Positions 42,001-54,536 of a stretch of 64,000 bases of DNA are shown piece by piece. Source of the DNA: an uncultured Pelagibacteraceae bacterium (GTDB lineage Bacteria; Pseudomonadota; Alphaproteobacteria; Pelagibacterales; Pelagibacteraceae); contig CACIPW010000003.1 of assembly GCA_902588635.1 (NCBI GenBank), forward strand, positions 1-64,000, read 5' to 3'. The translations under genes were made by a program, and so were the position numbers. Position 1 is the first letter of the stretch. Each line of letters starts with the position of its first letter. The notes under the pieces are model-generated. The model did no database searches. It saw only the letters and a list, made by a program, of their open reading frames with translations, and had not been told where the DNA came from.

Positions 42001-43178
42001 CAAAATTATTCTTTCAAAATGGAGATAAAGTTAAAAAAAATTCAAAAATTTGCGAGTGGGACCCATACACAACACCGGTTATTGCTGAAAAAAGCGGTAT
42101 AGCCGGGTATGTAGATTTAATTGACGGTGTGTCTCTACAAGAAATAACAGATGACGCAACTGGTATTTCTTCAAAATCTGTAATTGATTGGAGATCACAG
42201 TCTAAAAATTCTGATTTAAAACCAAGAATTACATTAAGAGATGAAAAAGGGAATGTTATTAAAAAGGCCGATGATAATGAAGCAAGGTATTATTTAGTTC
42301 CTGACTCAATTTTATCAGTTAAAGACGGACAAAAAATTTTTGCAGGCGATGTTATCGCAAGACTTCCAAAAGAAACTTCGAAAACTAAAGATATAACAGG
42401 TGGACTACCAAGAGTAGCTGAACTATTTGAAGCCAGAAAAGCTAAAGATAGTGCAATCATTGCTGAGAACGATGGAAAAGTTTTATTTGGCAAGGAAGTT
42501 AGAGGTAAACAAAGAGTTTCAATAGAGTCAGAAAATGGAGAATCATCAAATTATTTAATTCCAAAAGGAAAACATATAAATTTCAATCAAGGTGAAAAAA
42601 TTAAAAAAGGTGAGTATTTGTTGGATGGTCAACCATTACCACATGATATTTTAAGAATATTAGGCATTGAAGAATTAACTGAGTATTTTGTGAATCAAGT
42701 ACAGGAAGTTTATAGATTGCAAGGAGTTGTAATTAACGATAAGCATATTGAAACTATTTTGAGGCAAATGTTGAAAAAAATTGAAGTAAAAGAGACTGGT
42801 GACTCTAATTTACTACCTGGTGAAATCATCGAAAAAAATAGATTTGAAAAAATAAATGAAAAATTAATATCTGAAAATAAAAAACCTGCCTCTGGCGAAA
42901 GAGTATTAATGGGTATTACAAAGGCGTCTCTACAAACCGAGTCATTTATATCTGCAGCATCATTCCAAGAAACTACCAGAGTACTAACTGATGCGGCAAT
43001 AAAAGGGAAAGTTGATAAACTACATGGCTTGAAGGAAAATGTAATTGTTGGGAGGCTGGTACCTGCAGGAACAGGATCAATTAAGAGTGAATGGAACAAA
43101 AAAGCTTTAGACGATGATGAAAAATTCTTAGCTGAACAAGAAAAAATCGAACCCTCAGAAAACCAAGTAAATCAATAA
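39015..43178 (+). CDS. rpoC: RNA polymerase beta' subunit
   Basis: Zn ribbon '[22 protein letters not shown]', '[12 protein letters not shown]'. Confidence 0.98.
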   Translation: MKKDITNLFKNNEISDAQNFNSIKITLASPEKIKSWTYGEIKKPETINYRTFRPEKDGLFCARIFGPIKDYECLCGKYKRMKFRGIICEKCGVEITKSNVRRERMGHINLATPVAHIWFLKSLPSRISLAIDMKLKEVERVLYFENFIVIEPGLTGLKKNQLLNEDELNKYQEDYGEESFTAGIGAEAILEILKSLDLESEKASLVKTINETKSKVSEERSIKRLKLIESFMETGQKPEWMILTVVPVIPPELRPLVPLDGGRFATSDLNDLYRRVINRNNRLKRLMDLKAPDIIIRNEKRMLQESVDALFDNGRRGRVITGTGKRPLKSLAEMLKGKQGRFRQNLLGKRVDYSGRSVIVVGPDLKLHECGLPKKMALELFKPFLYARLNKLGLASTIKQAKKLVEKETNAVWDALELIVREHPVLLNRAPTLHRLGVQAFEPKLIEGNAIELHPLTCAAFNADFDGDQMAVHIPLSLEAQLEARVLMMSTNNILSPSNGKPIIVPSQDMILGIYYLSQSPYNKDKIEGYFVNNSEIEHALETGQIKVHSSIISRFETLDENGNKKIEKYTSTVGRFLLANVLPSNNNIKFSLIDRLLPKKIVSEVIDIVFRFCGQKKTVVFCDKLKDLGFKHAFKAGISFGKDDLVIPPNKDKLIDETKKLIADYENQYSEGLITRGEKYNKVVDAWSKCTDKVAGEMMKGISATETTEEGLRINSVFMMADSGARGSAAQMKQLAGMRGLIAKPSGEIIETPITSNFKEGLTALEYFNSTHGARKGLADTALKTANSGYLTRRLCDVAQDLTITKINCDKPGNIKLSEIIEGGNVIVSLSERALGRTAAKDIKNPITGETIIKKNQMIDESACENIDTAGIKMINVYSVMTCSLKEGVCATCYGRDLSRGKLVHVGEAIGMISAQSIGEPGTQLTMRTFHIGGTASIKQDSQVITKTEGILKIINTNLIEDSKKNLIVMGRNTQLSIEDEKGIQVAVYKVPYGSKLFFQNGDKVKKNSKICEWDPYTTPVIAEKSGIAGYVDLIDGVSLQEITDDATGISSKSVIDWRSQSKNSDLKPRITLRDEKGNVIKKADDNEARYYLVPDSILSVKDGQKIFAGDVIARLPKETSKTKDITGGLPRVAELFEARKAKDSAIIAENDGKVLFGKEVRGKQRVSIESENGESSNYLIPKGKHINFNQGEKIKKGEYLLDGQPLPHDILRILGIEELTEYFVNQVQEVYRLQGVVINDKHIETILRQMLKKIEVKETGDSNLLPGEIIEKNRFEKINEKLISENKKPASGERVLMGITKASLQTESFISAASFQETTRVLTDAAIKGKVDKLHGLKENVIVGRLVPAGTGSIKSEWNKKALDDDEKFLAEQEKIEPSENQVNQ

Positions 43179-43193
43179 AAAAAATACTTTTTA

Positions 43194-43215
43194 TTTGTCA
43201 TTTTAAATTGACAAA
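43194..43215 (+). promoter_or_regulatory. Stem-loop downstream of rpoC
   Basis: TTTGTCA (43194-43200)/TGACAAA (43209-43215). Confidence 0.4.
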
Positions 43216-43335
43216 GTCAAATTGTATAGTAATTTGGCGATATTTTTGGTTGGAATGTAGTACTAAGTACTAAACGCTGCCATACACAGATCAGTCAGTT
43301 AATTCATCAAAAATATAAATTATTAGTATAAAAAT

Positions 43336-43707
43336 ATGCCAACAATTAACCAGTTGTTAAGAAAAAAAAGAATTAAAGTTAAGTCGAGAGATAAGGTCCC
43401 GGCTTTAGAAAAATCACCACAAAAAAGAGGTGTGTGTGTTAAAGTTTACACAACAACACCAAAAAAACCAAATTCAGCATTAAGGAAAGTTGCAAGAGTT
43501 AGATTATCTAATGGTCATGAAGTTACCTCATACATTCCAGGAGAAGGACACAACCTTCAAGAACATTCTGTAGTTTTGATAAGAGGAGGTCGTGTAAAAG
43601 ATTTGCCTGGCGTAAGATATCATATATTAAGAGGCAACTTAGATACACAAGGTGTAACCGCAAGAAAACAGCAACGATCTAAATATGGAGCAAAAAAAGG
43701 TAAATAA
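43336..43707 (+). CDS. rpsL: 30S ribosomal protein S12
   Basis: '[12 protein letters not shown]', '[21 protein letters not shown]'. Confidence 0.98.
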   Translation: MPTINQLLRKKRIKVKSRDKVPALEKSPQKRGVCVKVYTTTPKKPNSALRKVARVRLSNGHEVTSYIPGEGHNLQEHSVVLIRGGRVKDLPGVRYHILRGNLDTQGVTARKQQRSKYGAKKGK

Positions 43708-43709
43708 AA

Positions 43710-44180
43710 ATGTCAAGAAAAAAAAAAGCTCCAAAAAAAATTCAAATAATTGATCCATTGTATAAATCTGCAATAATTCCAAAATTAATTAACTCGATAA
43801 TGTATGATGGAAAAAAAACAATTGCTGAAAAAATCATTTATGAAGCTATAGAAAAAATTAAATCTAAAGTTAAAGAAGAACCTATAAATGTTTTTAATGA
43901 AGCTATAAATAATATTAAACCAACTGTAGAAGTTAGGTCAAGAAGAGTAGGTGGAGCAACCTATCAAGTGCCCGTAGAAGTTAAATCAAAAAGATCACAA
44001 GCTCTTGCTTTAAGATGGTTAATTGATGCTTCAAGAAAAAGAAAAGATAAAAAAATGGCAGACAAAATATTTAATGAAATTTTTGATGCCTATCAAAACA
44101 AAGGTTCGGCCATAAAAAAAAAAGAAGATACTCATAAGATGGCAGAGTCAAATAAAGCATTTGCTCACTTTAGATGGTAA
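43710..44180 (+). CDS. rpsG: 30S ribosomal protein S7
   Basis: 'SRRVGGATYQVPVEV', 'MAESNKAFAHFRW'. Confidence 0.97.
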   Translation: MSRKKKAPKKIQIIDPLYKSAIIPKLINSIMYDGKKTIAEKIIYEAIEKIKSKVKEEPINVFNEAINNIKPTVEVRSRRVGGATYQVPVEVKSKRSQALALRWLIDASRKRKDKKMADKIFNEIFDAYQNKGSAIKKKEDTHKMAESNKAFAHFRW

Positions 44181-44186
44181 AAAATT

Positions 44187-46262
44187 ATGCCTAGAACTCA
44201 CACTTTAGATAAATACAGAAACATTGGAATCATGGCACACATAGACGCTGGAAAAACAACTACCACAGAAAGAATATTATACTACACAGGAAAAAGCCAT
44301 AAAATAGGTGAAGTACATGATGGTGCTGCAACAATGGATTGGATGGAACAAGAACAAGAAAGAGGAATTACAATCACATCAGCAGCTACAACATGTTTTT
44401 GGCGAGATCATAGAATCAATATAATTGATACTCCCGGGCACGTTGATTTTACAATTGAAGTCGAAAGATCTTTAAAAGTTTTAGATGGTGCAGTGGCAGT
44501 TTTTGATGGTGTGGCAGGCGTTGAACCTCAATCCGAAACTGTATGGAGACAAGCAGACAAATATAAAGTTCCAAGAATTTGTTTTGTAAATAAATTAGAC
44601 AGAACTGGCGCTGATTTCTTTAGATGTGTTGATATGATCAAAGACAGACTAGGGGCCAAACCATTAGTTATGCAAATACCAATTGGTATTGAGTCTTCAC
44701 TTAAAGGAGTTGTTGATCTAATAAAAATGAAAGCAATTGTTTGGAAAAATGAAGATCTTGGTGCTGCTTGGGAAGAAAAAGATATTCCAGATGATTTAAA
44801 AAAAAATTGTGAAAAATATAGACAAGAATTAGTTGAAACTGCAGTTGAGCAAGATGAAAAACTTATGGAATCATATCTAAATGGAGATCAAATTAAAAAT
44901 GAAGATCTTATAAAATGTGTAAGAAAAGGATGTTTAAATTTTGATTTTGTTCCAGTTTTAACTGGTTCGGCATTTAAAAACAAAGGAGTTCAACCCTTAT
45001 TAGACGCAGTTGTTGATTATTTGCCTAGTCCAAAAGATATTGACTCTATTAAAGGAACCAAGCCAGGATCAGATGAAGTAGTTGAAATGAAATTTGATGA
45101 TGGGGAACCTTTTTCAGCTCTAGCATTTAAAGTAGCGAATGATCCATTTGTTGGATCTTTAACATTTATAAGAATCTATTCAGGTACTGTTAAATCAGGA
45201 ACAGGAATTCATAACACATCAAGGGACAAGGAAGAGAGAGTCGGGCGAATGTTATTAATGCATGCTAATTCAAGAGAAGATATAAAGGAAGCTAACACTG
45301 GTGATATAGTTGCTTTAGCAGGGTTAAAGTACACAATAACTGGACACACACTATCGGATGAAGAAACACCGGTTTTGCTTGAACCAATGGAATTTCCTGA
45401 TCCAGTAATCGAAATCGCAGTAGAACCAAAAACAAAAGGTGATCAAGAAAAAATGGGAGAAGCCTTAGGAAGATTAGCAAAGGAAGATCCATCATTTAGA
45501 GTTACTTCAGATGAAGAGTCAGGACAAACAATTATTAAAGGCATGGGAGAACTTCATCTAGATATTATTGTAGATAGAATGAAAAGAGAATTTAAAGTTG
45601 AAGCTAATGTAGGTGCACCTCAAGTAGCATATCGTGAAACAATATTAAATTCCGCTGAATTTGACTATACTCATAAAAAACAAAGCGGAGGCGCGGGTCA
45701 ATTTGCTAGAGTAAAATTATCAGTAGAACCATTAGAACCAGGAAAAGGCAGAGAAGTTGAAAGTAAAATTAAAGGTGGATCTATACCTAAAGAATTTATT
45801 CCAGGAGTAGAAAAAGGAATTGAGACAATTTCAGATGGTGGCATACTAGCAGGTTTTCCTATAATTGATTATAAAGTAACAATTTTAGATGGACTTCATC
45901 ACGATGTAGATTCAAGTGTTTTAGCTTTTGAACTTGCTTCAAGACAATGTTTCAAGGCAGCTTGTACAAAAGGGACTTTAAAACTCTTGGAACCAATTAT
46001 GAGAGTTGAGGTAGTAACACCCGAAGATTACATGGGAGATGTTATAGGTGACTTAAATAGCAGAAGAGGGCAAATTAACACTCAAGAGCAAAGAGGAAAC
46101 GCAACAGTGATAACTGCCATGGTTCCATTAGCTAACATGTTTGGATATATAAACAGTTTAAGATCCATGTCACAAGGTAGAGCTCAATATTCAATGTTTT
46201 TTGATCATTATGATAAAGTTCCACAAAATGTTCAAGATGAAGTAACAAAAAAAACAGGTTAA
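44187..46262 (+). CDS. fusA: Elongation factor G
   Basis: '[22 protein letters not shown]', '[23 protein letters not shown]'. Confidence 0.98.
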   Translation: MPRTHTLDKYRNIGIMAHIDAGKTTTTERILYYTGKSHKIGEVHDGAATMDWMEQEQERGITITSAATTCFWRDHRINIIDTPGHVDFTIEVERSLKVLDGAVAVFDGVAGVEPQSETVWRQADKYKVPRICFVNKLDRTGADFFRCVDMIKDRLGAKPLVMQIPIGIESSLKGVVDLIKMKAIVWKNEDLGAAWEEKDIPDDLKKNCEKYRQELVETAVEQDEKLMESYLNGDQIKNEDLIKCVRKGCLNFDFVPVLTGSAFKNKGVQPLLDAVVDYLPSPKDIDSIKGTKPGSDEVVEMKFDDGEPFSALAFKVANDPFVGSLTFIRIYSGTVKSGTGIHNTSRDKEERVGRMLLMHANSREDIKEANTGDIVALAGLKYTITGHTLSDEETPVLLEPMEFPDPVIEIAVEPKTKGDQEKMGEALGRLAKEDPSFRVTSDEESGQTIIKGMGELHLDIIVDRMKREFKVEANVGAPQVAYRETILNSAEFDYTHKKQSGGAGQFARVKLSVEPLEPGKGREVESKIKGGSIPKEFIPGVEKGIETISDGGILAGFPIIDYKVTILDGLHHDVDSSVLAFELASRQCFKAACTKGTLKLLEPIMRVEVVTPEDYMGDVIGDLNSRRGQINTQEQRGNATVITAMVPLANMFGYINSLRSMSQGRAQYSMFFDHYDKVPQNVQDEVTKKTG

Positions 46263-46265
46263 ATT

Positions 46266-46574
46266 ATGGAAAAACAAAATATAAGAATTAAACTAAGAGC
46301 TTACGATAATAAAATTCTGGATCAATCTACAGAAGAAATTGTTAATACCGTTAAAAGAACTGGTGCGAATGTAAAAGGACCAATTCCACTACCTACAAGA
46401 ATTGAAAAATATACAGTTTTAAGATCACCCCATATAGATAAAAAAAGTAGAGAACAATTTGAAACGAGAACACATAAAAGATTAATCGATATAATTGAAC
46501 CAACACCACAAACAGTAGAAGCCTTGATGAAACTTGATTTAGCTTCAGGTGTAGATGTAGAAATTAAAATATAA
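46266..46574 (+). CDS. rpsJ: 30S ribosomal protein S10
   Basis: '[21 protein letters not shown]', '[14 protein letters not shown]'. Confidence 0.97.
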   Translation: MEKQNIRIKLRAYDNKILDQSTEEIVNTVKRTGANVKGPIPLPTRIEKYTVLRSPHIDKKSREQFETRTHKRLIDIIEPTPQTVEALMKLDLASGVDVEIKI

Positions 46575-46576
46575 AA

Positions 46577-47287
46577 ATGACAGAAATAGCTTTAATTGGA
46601 AAAAAAATTGGAATGACACGCGAATTTTATAAATCTGGTCAATCTATTCCCGTAACTGTAGTGAAAATGGAAAAAGCAAGAGTTATTCAAGTAATACAAA
46701 AAGACAAAAGAGGATATAACGCAGTTCAATTGGGGTATGGTAAAATAAAAAACTCAAAATTAACAAAGTCAATGAAGGGTTTTTATACAAAGAGAAATAC
46801 AGAAGCTAAAAAAAAATTAAAAGAATTTAGAGTAAAAAATACCGAAAACTATAAAGAGGGCAATGAATTTGGTTTAGAAATTTTTAAAGAAGTAAAATTT
46901 GTTGATATTAAATCAAAAACAATTGGAAAGGGCTTTGCTGGAGCTATGAAAAGACATAATTTTAGCGGGCTTAGAGCTACGCATGGGGTTTCGGTTTCTC
47001 ACAGGTCACATGGATCAACAGGTCAAAGACAAGACCCAGGGAAAGTTTTTAAAGGTAAAAAAATGGCTGGTCATATGGGTGACAAGCTTAGAACAATGCA
47101 AAATATTGAAATAGTTAAATCAGATCTTGATAACAACTTGTTATATTTAAAAGGTTCAATACCAGGGTCAAAAAATACAGAAGTTTTAGTTAAAAAAGCA
47201 GTTAAAAATATAAAAAAACTTACAATCGTCCAAAAGATTGAAGTGGCCGAAAAAGCAAAAAAAATTACAGAAAAAAAGAAAAAATAA
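46577..47287 (+). CDS. rplC: 50S ribosomal protein L3
   Basis: '[11 protein letters not shown]', '[32 protein letters not shown]'. Confidence 0.97.
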   Translation: MTEIALIGKKIGMTREFYKSGQSIPVTVVKMEKARVIQVIQKDKRGYNAVQLGYGKIKNSKLTKSMKGFYTKRNTEAKKKLKEFRVKNTENYKEGNEFGLEIFKEVKFVDIKSKTIGKGFAGAMKRHNFSGLRATHGVSVSHRSHGSTGQRQDPGKVFKGKKMAGHMGDKLRTMQNIEIVKSDLDNNLLYLKGSIPGSKNTEVLVKKAVKNIKKLTIVQKIEVAEKAKKITEKKKK

Positions 47288-47288
47288 A

Positions 47289-47912
47289 ATGAAAATTGAA
47301 AAATTAAATTTAAGTGGAAAAAAAGATTCTATAGAGATCTTGGATAAAATTTTTTCAGGTAAAATCAATAAAGTTTTGGTAAATAAAGTTTTATACAAAA
47401 CAAATGCAAACTACAAAGGAAGACGTGCTAAAACCAAACAACAAAATGAAATAAAAGGATCAACTTCAAAAATATATGCGCAAAAAGGAACTGGTAACGC
47501 AAGACACGCAAGTCGAAAGGCACCAATATTTGTAGGAGGCGGTGTTGCTCATGGACCTAAAGGAACTCTTGCATACAAAAAAAGGAAATTAAATAAAAGT
47601 GAAAAAAAGTTAAGTATTGCGTCCCTAATGACTGAAAAAAATAAATTAAAAAACTTAGTTATATTTAGTGATTTTACTGACGAAATTAAAAAAACAAAAG
47701 AAATGAATAAAATTATCAACAAATTTGAAATTAAAAATTCATTAATTATCTTAGATAAAAAATCAAAAGATAAAATTTTTAAATCTGCAAGAAACATTCC
47801 AAGTGTAAAAGTTACAGATATAAATCATTTCAGTGCATTCGATATTGTAAAATTTAAAAAAGTTGTTTTTACAGAAAGCTCAGTTAAAGAGTTAGAAAAG
47901 AGATATTCATAA
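47289..47912 (+). CDS. rplD: 50S ribosomal protein L4
   Basis: 'KIYAQKGTGNARHASRKAPIFVGGGVAHGP'; start trimmed from 47238. Confidence 0.95.
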   Translation: MKIEKLNLSGKKDSIEILDKIFSGKINKVLVNKVLYKTNANYKGRRAKTKQQNEIKGSTSKIYAQKGTGNARHASRKAPIFVGGGVAHGPKGTLAYKKRKLNKSEKKLSIASLMTEKNKLKNLVIFSDFTDEIKKTKEMNKIINKFEIKNSLIILDKKSKDKIFKSARNIPSVKVTDINHFSAFDIVKFKKVVFTESSVKELEKRYS

Positions 47913-47913
47913 T

Positions 47914-48207
47914 ATGAATAAAATACATTTATATGACAAAATTTTTTCTCCAATTATTACGGAAAAATCAACCAATTTATCTGCACAAGGAAAAATAGTT
48001 TTTAAAGTTCCAAATGGCGCTAATAAAAAAAATCTTAAAAAAAATATTGAAAAAATTTTTAAGGTTAATGTGACTAAAATTAACATTATTAACAAGCAAA
48101 ATAGAAAAAAATTAACAAGAGGAAGAAAAATTAATGTTAAAGGTTATAAGAAGGCAATAATAACATTAAAAAAAGGTCAAAGTATTGACTTAACTACAGG
48201 TATTTAA
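47914..48207 (+). CDS. rplW: 50S ribosomal protein L23
   Basis: 'IFSPIITEKSTNL...KVNVTKINIINK'. Confidence 0.95.
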   Translation: MNKIHLYDKIFSPIITEKSTNLSAQGKIVFKVPNGANKKNLKKNIEKIFKVNVTKINIINKQNRKKLTRGRKINVKGYKKAIITLKKGQSIDLTTGI

Positions 48208-48209
48208 TA

Positions 48210-49043
48210 ATGGCACTTAAAACATTTAAACCGTATACAAAATCATCAAGGGGAACAATTTTAATTGATAGAACTGGATTATGGAAAGGAAAGCCCTTTA
48301 AATCCCTTGTTTCAACAAAGAACTCTAGAAAAGGAAGAAATAATTATGGACGTATCACTTCAAGAAATAGAGCAGGTGGTCATAAAAAAATGTATAGAGA
48401 TGTTGATTTTTACAGAAAAAAATTTGATGTAGAGGCAACAGTTGAGAGAATTGAATACGACCCAAATAGAACTTGTTACATAATGTTAGTAAAATTTGAT
48501 GATGGTGAATATAAATATTACTTAGCGCCGCAAAAAGTTAAAACTGGAGACAAAATAGTTAATGGTAGTAAAAAAGAGATAAAGGTAGGAAATTGTATGC
48601 CTTTACAAGATATACCTGTTGGTATTGATATTCATAATGTTGAGTTGCAACCTGGATCAGGTGGTAAAATCGCTAGATCCGCAGGGACTTCCGTAACAAT
48701 TTCTGGAATCGATGGAAACTATTCATTGATCAAAATGGCATCTGGTGAAGTCAGAAAAATTGACTCAAGATCGCTAGCAACAATCGGAGTATTATCAAAC
48801 CCAGATCAAAAAAATATTAAGATAGGTAAAGCAGGCAGGTCAAGATGGCTTGGAAGAAGACCTCACACAAGAGGCGTTGTTATGAATCCAGTTGATCATC
48901 CACATGGAGGTGGAGAAGGCAAAAGTGCAGGTGGAAGACATCCTGTGTCAAGAACTGGACAATCTGCAAAAGGTTTAAAAACAAGAGATAATAAGAGAAC
49001 AGACAAATATATTATAAGAAGAAGAAAGAAGAAGAAAGTTTAA
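48210..49043 (+). CDS. rplB: 50S ribosomal protein L2
   Basis: '[19 protein letters not shown]', '[26 protein letters not shown]'. Confidence 0.98.
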   Translation: MALKTFKPYTKSSRGTILIDRTGLWKGKPFKSLVSTKNSRKGRNNYGRITSRNRAGGHKKMYRDVDFYRKKFDVEATVERIEYDPNRTCYIMLVKFDDGEYKYYLAPQKVKTGDKIVNGSKKEIKVGNCMPLQDIPVGIDIHNVELQPGSGGKIARSAGTSVTISGIDGNYSLIKMASGEVRKIDSRSLATIGVLSNPDQKNIKIGKAGRSRWLGRRPHTRGVVMNPVDHPHGGGEGKSAGGRHPVSRTGQSAKGLKTRDNKRTDKYIIRRRKKKKV

Positions 49044-49053
49044 GGTAAAATTT

Positions 49054-49374
49054 ATGGCAAGATCTGTATGGAAAGGACCATTTGTTGAAGAAAGTCTAAT
49101 GAAAAAAGTTGATTTACAAAAAAAAGCAACAAACAGAAAACCAATTAAAACATGGTCAAGAAAATCTACTATAATTCCTGATTTTGTTGGTTGTAGTTTT
49201 TTAATTTACAACGGAAAAAAATTTATTCCACTTACGGTTTCGGAAGATATGGTTGGACATAAATTGGGGGAGTTTGCTCCAACCAGAACATTCGTCGGTC
49301 ATACACCAGCTGATAAAAAAGCTGCTAAAGAAGAAGCATTATCTACAGCAACATCTAAAGATTTAAAAAAATGA
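49054..49374 (+). CDS. rpsS: 30S ribosomal protein S19
   Basis: '[15 protein letters not shown]', '[15 protein letters not shown]'; short C-terminal extension. Confidence 0.96.
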   Translation: MARSVWKGPFVEESLMKKVDLQKKATNRKPIKTWSRKSTIIPDFVGCSFLIYNGKKFIPLTVSEDMVGHKLGEFAPTRTFVGHTPADKKAAKEEALSTATSKDLKK

Positions 49375-49769
49375 GTAATAAAAAAAAAAATAAAGACATA
49401 AAAGAAAAGATAGTAAAATCCGTGAATAAAAATGTTCGATCAAGTGTTAGAAAACTAAACCCAATTCTAAAAGGAATTGTTGGTAAAAAAGTTGATATTG
49501 CTTTAAGAGATTTAACATTTTCAGATAAAAGAATTTCAAAAGATATTAAAAAAACTATTTCTTCGGCAATAGCAAATGCAGAAAATAATTATCAATACGA
49601 TATTGATAGATTGGTCGTTAAAGAAGCTTTTTGTGGAAAACAAATAATTATGAAAAGATTCAGGGCTAGAGCAAAAGGCCGTGCCGCACCAATTCTTAAA
49701 CCTTATTCAAACGTAACAATAATTTTATCAGAATCAAAAAAAATGGAGAGCCATGGGACAAAAAGTTAA
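49371..49769 (+). CDS. rplV: 50S ribosomal protein L22
   Basis: '[24 protein letters not shown]'. Confidence 0.94.
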   Translation: MSNKKKNKDIKEKIVKSVNKNVRSSVRKLNPILKGIVGKKVDIALRDLTFSDKRISKDIKKTISSAIANAENNYQYDIDRLVVKEAFCGKQIIMKRFRARAKGRAAPILKPYSNVTIILSESKKMESHGTKS

Positions 49770-50412
49770 TCCGGTAGGTTTACGACTAGGTATAAATAGA
49801 GGTTGGGACTCTGTATGGTATGCAAAAAAAAAAGATTTTGGAAACTATCTAATTGAAGATTTTAAAATTAGAGAATACATAAAAAAAAATGTTATTAATT
49901 CTGGAGTTTCTAAGGTGATGATTGAAAGAACAGCAAAAAAATGTTTTGTGACGATTTATACATCAAGACCTGGTTTTGTAATAGGTAAAAAAGGAAGCGA
50001 TATTGAAAAAATTAAATCTAAATTATCAAATATTACTTCAAATGAAGTAACATTAAACATTAAGGAAGTAAAAAAACCTGAAACTAATAGTTTTTTAGTA
50101 GCAGAAAATATTGCTCAACAATTAGTTAAAAGAATTTCTTACAGAAGAGCAATGAAAAGAGCTATGCAATCTGCATTAAGATTGGGTGCAAAAGGAATAA
50201 AAGTTTCTATAAGTGGAAGATTGGGTGGAAACGAAATTGCTAGAACTGAATGGTTAAGAGATGGAAGCATACCTTCACACACTTTAAGAGCTGACATCGA
50301 TTATGCAGAGTCCGAAGCATTAACAACATATGGTATAATTGGAATTAAAGTTTGGATTTATAAAGGAGAAATTTTTAACAAGGAGTTTAGTCAAGAGACT
50401 AATAAAAAATAA
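49753..50412 (+). CDS. rpsC: 30S ribosomal protein S3
   Basis: '[20 protein letters not shown]', KH '[16 protein letters not shown]'. Confidence 0.97.
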   Translation: MGQKVNPVGLRLGINRGWDSVWYAKKKDFGNYLIEDFKIREYIKKNVINSGVSKVMIERTAKKCFVTIYTSRPGFVIGKKGSDIEKIKSKLSNITSNEVTLNIKEVKKPETNSFLVAENIAQQLVKRISYRRAMKRAMQSALRLGAKGIKVSISGRLGGNEIARTEWLRDGSIPSHTLRADIDYAESEALTTYGIIGIKVWIYKGEIFNKEFSQETNKK

Positions 50413-50414
50413 TC

Positions 50415-50825
50415 ATGCTGCAACCAACTAGATCAAAATTTAGAAAAGCTCACAAAGGTCGTATACATGGAAACGCTTCTAGAGCTAATTTTATAAATTA
50501 CGGCGCATATGCATTAAAAGCAATGTCACCTGATAGAGTTATTGGAAAACAAATTGAAGCGGCAAGAGTTGCTTTAACAAGACATATGAAGAGACAAGGT
50601 AGAGTTTGGACTAGAATTTTTCCAAATATACCAGTTTCTAAAAAGCCAGTTGAAGTAAGAATGGGCAAAGGAAAAGGCTCACCAGAATTTTGGGCTTGCC
50701 GAGTAAAACCAGGAAGAATATTATTTGAAATAGACGGTGTTTCCGAACAACTAGCAAAAGAGGCTCTTTATAAAGCCTCCGCTAAATTGCCAATAAAAAC
50801 AAAATTTATAAGAAGAATATCGTAA
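50415..50825 (+). CDS. rplP: 50S ribosomal protein L16
   Basis: '[16 protein letters not shown]', '[19 protein letters not shown]'. Confidence 0.97.
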   Translation: MLQPTRSKFRKAHKGRIHGNASRANFINYGAYALKAMSPDRVIGKQIEAARVALTRHMKRQGRVWTRIFPNIPVSKKPVEVRMGKGKGSPEFWACRVKPGRILFEIDGVSEQLAKEALYKASAKLPIKTKFIRRIS

Positions 50826-51016
50826 TGAAAAAAAAAGAAATTAACAAACTAACTAAATCACAAGTGATTAAAAATATTGATCAAATGAAGAAAGATTTAT
50901 TTAATTTAAGATTTCAAAAGATCAACTCACAAATTACAAATCCCGCTAAAATAAACCAAACAAAAAAATCATTAGCGAGATTAAAAACACTTTTAAGAGG
51001 AAAATTAAATGCCTAA
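50825..51016 (+). CDS. rpmC: 50S ribosomal protein L29
   Basis: '[23 protein letters not shown]'. Confidence 0.93.
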   Translation: MKKKEINKLTKSQVIKNIDQMKKDLFNLRFQKINSQITNPAKINQTKKSLARLKTLLRGKLNA

Positions 51017-51245
51017 AAAAATATTATCGGGAATAGTTGTAAGCGATAAACCAAATAAAACAATAACAGTTCTTGTAGAAAGAAAATATCAACATCCTAT
51101 TTTAAAAAAAATTATAAAAGTTAAAAAAAAATATAGTGCACACGATGAAAAAAATAAATTTAAAAATGGAGATAAAGTTTCGATAATTGAAAGCAAACCA
51201 TTTTCAAAAAATAAAAGATTTCAAGTTATGGAGGATCAAAAATGA
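51009..51245 (+). CDS. rpsQ: 30S ribosomal protein S17
   Basis: '[23 protein letters not shown]'. Confidence 0.95.
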   Translation: MPKKILSGIVVSDKPNKTITVLVERKYQHPILKKIIKVKKKYSAHDEKNKFKNGDKVSIIESKPFSKNKRFQVMEDQK

Positions 51246-51610
51246 TACAAGTTCAAACAGAATTATTAGTTGCTGACAATACTGGCGCTAAAAGAATAGA
51301 ATGTATTAAAGTTCTTGGTGGGTCAAAAAGAAGATATGCTGGTGTTGGTGACACAATAGTAATTGCAGTAAAAGAAGCAATACCAAAAGGAAAAGTTAAA
51401 AAAGGTTCTGTGCACAAAGCTGTTGTTGTCAGAGTTAAAAAAGGAATACATAGGGACGATGGATCAAAAGTTAAATTTGATAACAATGCAGCTGTACTAG
51501 TTGATGAAAAAGGAGAGCCTGTTGGTACCAGAATTTTTGGCCCAGTAACAAGAGAATTAAGAAGCAGAGGCCAAATGAAAATTATTTCTCTAGCTCCGGA
51601 GGTGCTATAA
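51242..51610 (+). CDS. rplN: 50S ribosomal protein L14
   Basis: '[27 protein letters not shown]'. Confidence 0.97.
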   Translation: MIQVQTELLVADNTGAKRIECIKVLGGSKRRYAGVGDTIVIAVKEAIPKGKVKKGSVHKAVVVRVKKGIHRDDGSKVKFDNNAAVLVDEKGEPVGTRIFGPVTRELRSRGQMKIISLAPEVL

Positions 51611-51612
51611 AA

Positions 51613-51867
51613 ATGTTAATCAAAGGTAATAAAGTAAAAATTCTTGCTGGAAAAGATAAAAAAAAAGAAGGAGAAATAATAGAAATTGATAGATCTAAAA
51701 ATAGAGCAAAAGTAAAGGGAGTAAATTTAGTAAAAAAACATGTGAAAACAACTAAAGAAAAAAAAGGTGGAATTGTTTCAAAAGAAAACTTTCTAGATAT
51801 TTCGAACTTAGTTTTAATTGAAAATGAAAAAAAAAGTAATAAAAAAAAAGAGGTTAAAAAATTATAA
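51613..51867 (+). CDS. rplX: 50S ribosomal protein L24
   Basis: KOW '[20 protein letters not shown]', '[10 protein letters not shown]'. Confidence 0.93.
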   Translation: MLIKGNKVKILAGKDKKKEGEIIEIDRSKNRAKVKGVNLVKKHVKTTKEKKGGIVSKENFLDISNLVLIENEKKSNKKKEVKKL

Positions 51868-52421
51868 TGTCACCAAGGTTAAAAGAACTTTATATTAAAG
51901 AAATTCAACCAGCCTTAAAAGAAAAATTTGGGTTTAAGAATTTATACATGACACCAACTTTAAAAAAAGTGGTAATAAACATGGGCCTTGGGCTAGACGG
52001 AAATGATTCAAAGATTATTAAATCTTGTGAGCAAGATCTTGCTAATATAGTAGGTCAAAAACCGGTTTTGACCAAATTTAAAAAATCTATATCTAATTTT
52101 AAAACTAGAAAGGGTACCAATGCTGGTTTGAAAGTTACTTTAAGAAAAGATCGAATGTACGAATTTATTGATAGATTAGTAAATATAGCTTTGCCAAGAA
52201 TTAAAGATTTTAGAGGTTTATCACCAAATGGGTTTGATAAATTTGGAAATTATACCTTTGGGATTAAAGAACATATAATCTTTCCCGAAGTTAATTTTGA
52301 TAAAGTAGAAAAAATTAGAGGACTAGATATTACTATTGTAGTTAGCTCTAACTCGAGAGAATTTAGTTTCGAGTTACTTAAAAAATTAAATTTTCCATTT
52401 AAAACAAAAGGAGATAATTAA
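51867..52421 (+). CDS. rplE: 50S ribosomal protein L5
   Basis: 'KKVVINMGLG', 'IKDFRGLSPNGFDKFGNYTFGIKEHIIFPE'. Confidence 0.96.
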   Translation: MSPRLKELYIKEIQPALKEKFGFKNLYMTPTLKKVVINMGLGLDGNDSKIIKSCEQDLANIVGQKPVLTKFKKSISNFKTRKGTNAGLKVTLRKDRMYEFIDRLVNIALPRIKDFRGLSPNGFDKFGNYTFGIKEHIIFPEVNFDKVEKIRGLDITIVVSSNSREFSFELLKKLNFPFKTKGDN

Positions 52422-52422
52422 T

Positions 52423-52728
52423 ATGGCTAAACTTAGTTCAATAAATAAAAACAACAGAAGAATTAAACTTTCTAATAAGTTTATGAAAAAAAGAAAAGCA
52501 TTAAAAAAAATAATTATGAATAAAAAACTTTCTTTAGAAGAAAGATTTAAAGCTCAACAAAAACTTTCAAAATTACCTCGCAACTCTTCAAGAACTAGAA
52601 TAATGAACAGATGTCAAATTACAGGCAGACCACATGGTGTATACAGAAAGTTAAAAATATCAAGAATTGCCTTAAGGCAACTAGGATTGCAAGGAAAAAT
52701 TCCAGGCATGATAAAGTCAAGCTGGTAG
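52423..52728 (+). CDS. rpsN: 30S ribosomal protein S14
   Basis: 'RIMNRCQITGRPHGVYRKLKISRIALRQLG'. Confidence 0.96.
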   Translation: MAKLSSINKNNRRIKLSNKFMKKRKALKKIIMNKKLSLEERFKAQQKLSKLPRNSSRTRIMNRCQITGRPHGVYRKLKISRIALRQLGLQGKIPGMIKSSW

Positions 52729-52738
52729 AAAGGAAATT

Positions 52739-53134
52739 ATGAGTTTAAGTGATCCAATTGGAGACATGATAGCAAGAATTAAAAACGCACAAATGCGTAG
52801 TCATAAATTAGTAGAATTACCTTCATCTAATTTTAAAATTAGAATATCTAAAATTTTAAAGAGTGAGGGTTATATAATAGATTACAAAGTAAATGAGGAT
52901 AAAAAAAAACCAACTTTATCAATAAATTTAAAATATCACTCGGGAAATCCCGTTATTAGTACAATCGAAAGAGTGTCTAAACCAGGAAGAAGAATTTTTT
53001 CTAGTGCAGAAAGCTTACCTAAAATAAATAATGGTTTAGGAATAGCAATAATATCTACACCCAAGGGAGTGATGACAGATTTAGAAGCTAGAAAAAACAA
53101 AGTTGGTGGTGAAATTATTTGCAAGGTGTTTTGA
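52739..53134 (+). CDS. rpsH: 30S ribosomal protein S8
   Basis: 'DPIGDMIARIKNAQ', 'GLGIAIISTPKGVMTDLEA'. Confidence 0.96.
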   Translation: MSLSDPIGDMIARIKNAQMRSHKLVELPSSNFKIRISKILKSEGYIIDYKVNEDKKKPTLSINLKYHSGNPVISTIERVSKPGRRIFSSAESLPKINNGLGIAIISTPKGVMTDLEARKNKVGGEIICKVF

Positions 53135-53673
53135 TGTCAAAAATTGGAAAAATTAATATTTCGATCCCAGAAAAAGTGAACGTTGCTTTAAATGGGTCTG
53201 TTTTAAATTTAGATGGACCACTAGGAAAACACTCACTTAATATAGATTTAAATATGTTTGATTTAATAATAAACGATGGCAAAGACATATCAATAAAACC
53301 GAAAATAATAAATCAAAACACAAAAAGATTATGGGGCATGAATAGAAGTCTAGTTAACAATGCAATAATAGGCATCAGCAAAGGATATGAAAAAACATTG
53401 GAGCTTACAGGGGTGGGATTTAGAGCATCTTTAAAAGGAAAACAATTGAATATGCAGCTAGGTTTTAGTCACGATATTAATTTTGATATTCCAGAAGGTA
53501 TTAAAATCAATGTAGAAAAACAGACTGTATTAAAAATTAGCGGTTATGATAAACAACTTGTTGGGACAGTTGTTTCAAAAATTAAATCAATACGACCACC
53601 AGAACCATATAAAGGAAAAGGCATTAAAGAACAAGGTCAGTACATACTTAGAAAAGAAGGAAAGAAAAAATAA
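53134..53673 (+). CDS. rplF: 50S ribosomal protein L6
   Basis: '[15 protein letters not shown]', '[16 protein letters not shown]'; start trimmed from 53119. Confidence 0.95.
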   Translation: MSKIGKINISIPEKVNVALNGSVLNLDGPLGKHSLNIDLNMFDLIINDGKDISIKPKIINQNTKRLWGMNRSLVNNAIIGISKGYEKTLELTGVGFRASLKGKQLNMQLGFSHDINFDIPEGIKINVEKQTVLKISGYDKQLVGTVVSKIKSIRPPEPYKGKGIKEQGQYILRKEGKKK

Positions 53674-54029
53674 TGAAACTTAGCACTTTAGATAGAAAAA
53701 AATTTAGAATAAAAAATAAAATAAAAAAAGTATCTAGTTTTGATAGATTTAGACTGTGTATTCATAGATCTGCAAAAAATATTTCAGCTCAAATTATTGA
53801 TGACAAAAATAATAAAACCTTATTTTCAGCCTCATCTATTGAAAAAGATATTAAAAACTTGAAAATGAAGAACAAAACAGAGTTGTCAAAAGTAGTAGCT
53901 GAAAGACTCGCTAAAAAAGCACAAGAAAAAAAAATTACTAAATTTTACTTTGACAGAGGTATTTATAAATACCATGGCAGAGTAAAAATTTTTGCAGAAA
54001 CATTAAGAAAAAATGGAATGGATTTATAG
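53673..54029 (+). CDS. rplR: 50S ribosomal protein L18
   Basis: '[26 protein letters not shown]'. Confidence 0.95.
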   Translation: MKLSTLDRKKFRIKNKIKKVSSFDRFRLCIHRSAKNISAQIIDDKNNKTLFSASSIEKDIKNLKMKNKTELSKVVAERLAKKAQEKKITKFYFDRGIYKYHGRVKIFAETLRKNGMDL

Positions 54030-54032
54030 ACC

Positions 54033-54536
54033 ATGGAAAAAGTTAAAGATGAAATAGTAGAAAAATTAGTTCACATAAACAGAATTACAAAAGTTGTGAA
54101 AGGTGGAAGGAGATTTGGTTTTTCAGCTTTAGTTGTGGTTGGCAATCAAAAAGGGAAAATTGGCGTTGCTCATGCTAAAGCAAAACAAGTACCTGATGCA
54201 ATTAAAAAAGCCAACGAAATGGCTAAAAGAAAATTAATACATATTCCTTTAAGAGAAGGTAGAACCATTCATCATGATATATATGGCAAAGATGGAGCAG
54301 GAAAAATTAAATTGAGAGCTGCCCCAAAAGGCACAGGCATAATTGCTGGTGGCCCAGTCAGAGCAGTTTGTGAAGTATTGGGAATTAGAGACATTGTAGC
54401 TAAATCAATGGGAACAGCCAATCCTCATAATGTTATAAGGGCTACAATAAAAGCTCTTACTACACAAAGCTCACCAAAATATATATCAACAATTAGAAAT
54501 AAGAAAATTTCTGAAATTATAGAAAAAAGAGGATAA
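54033..54536 (+). CDS. rpsE: 30S ribosomal protein S5
   Basis: '[26 protein letters not shown]'. Confidence 0.97.
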   Translation: MEKVKDEIVEKLVHINRITKVVKGGRRFGFSALVVVGNQKGKIGVAHAKAKQVPDAIKKANEMAKRKLIHIPLREGRTIHHDIYGKDGAGKIKLRAAPKGTGIIAGGPVRAVCEVLGIRDIVAKSMGTANPHNVIRATIKALTTQSSPKYISTIRNKKISEIIEKRG

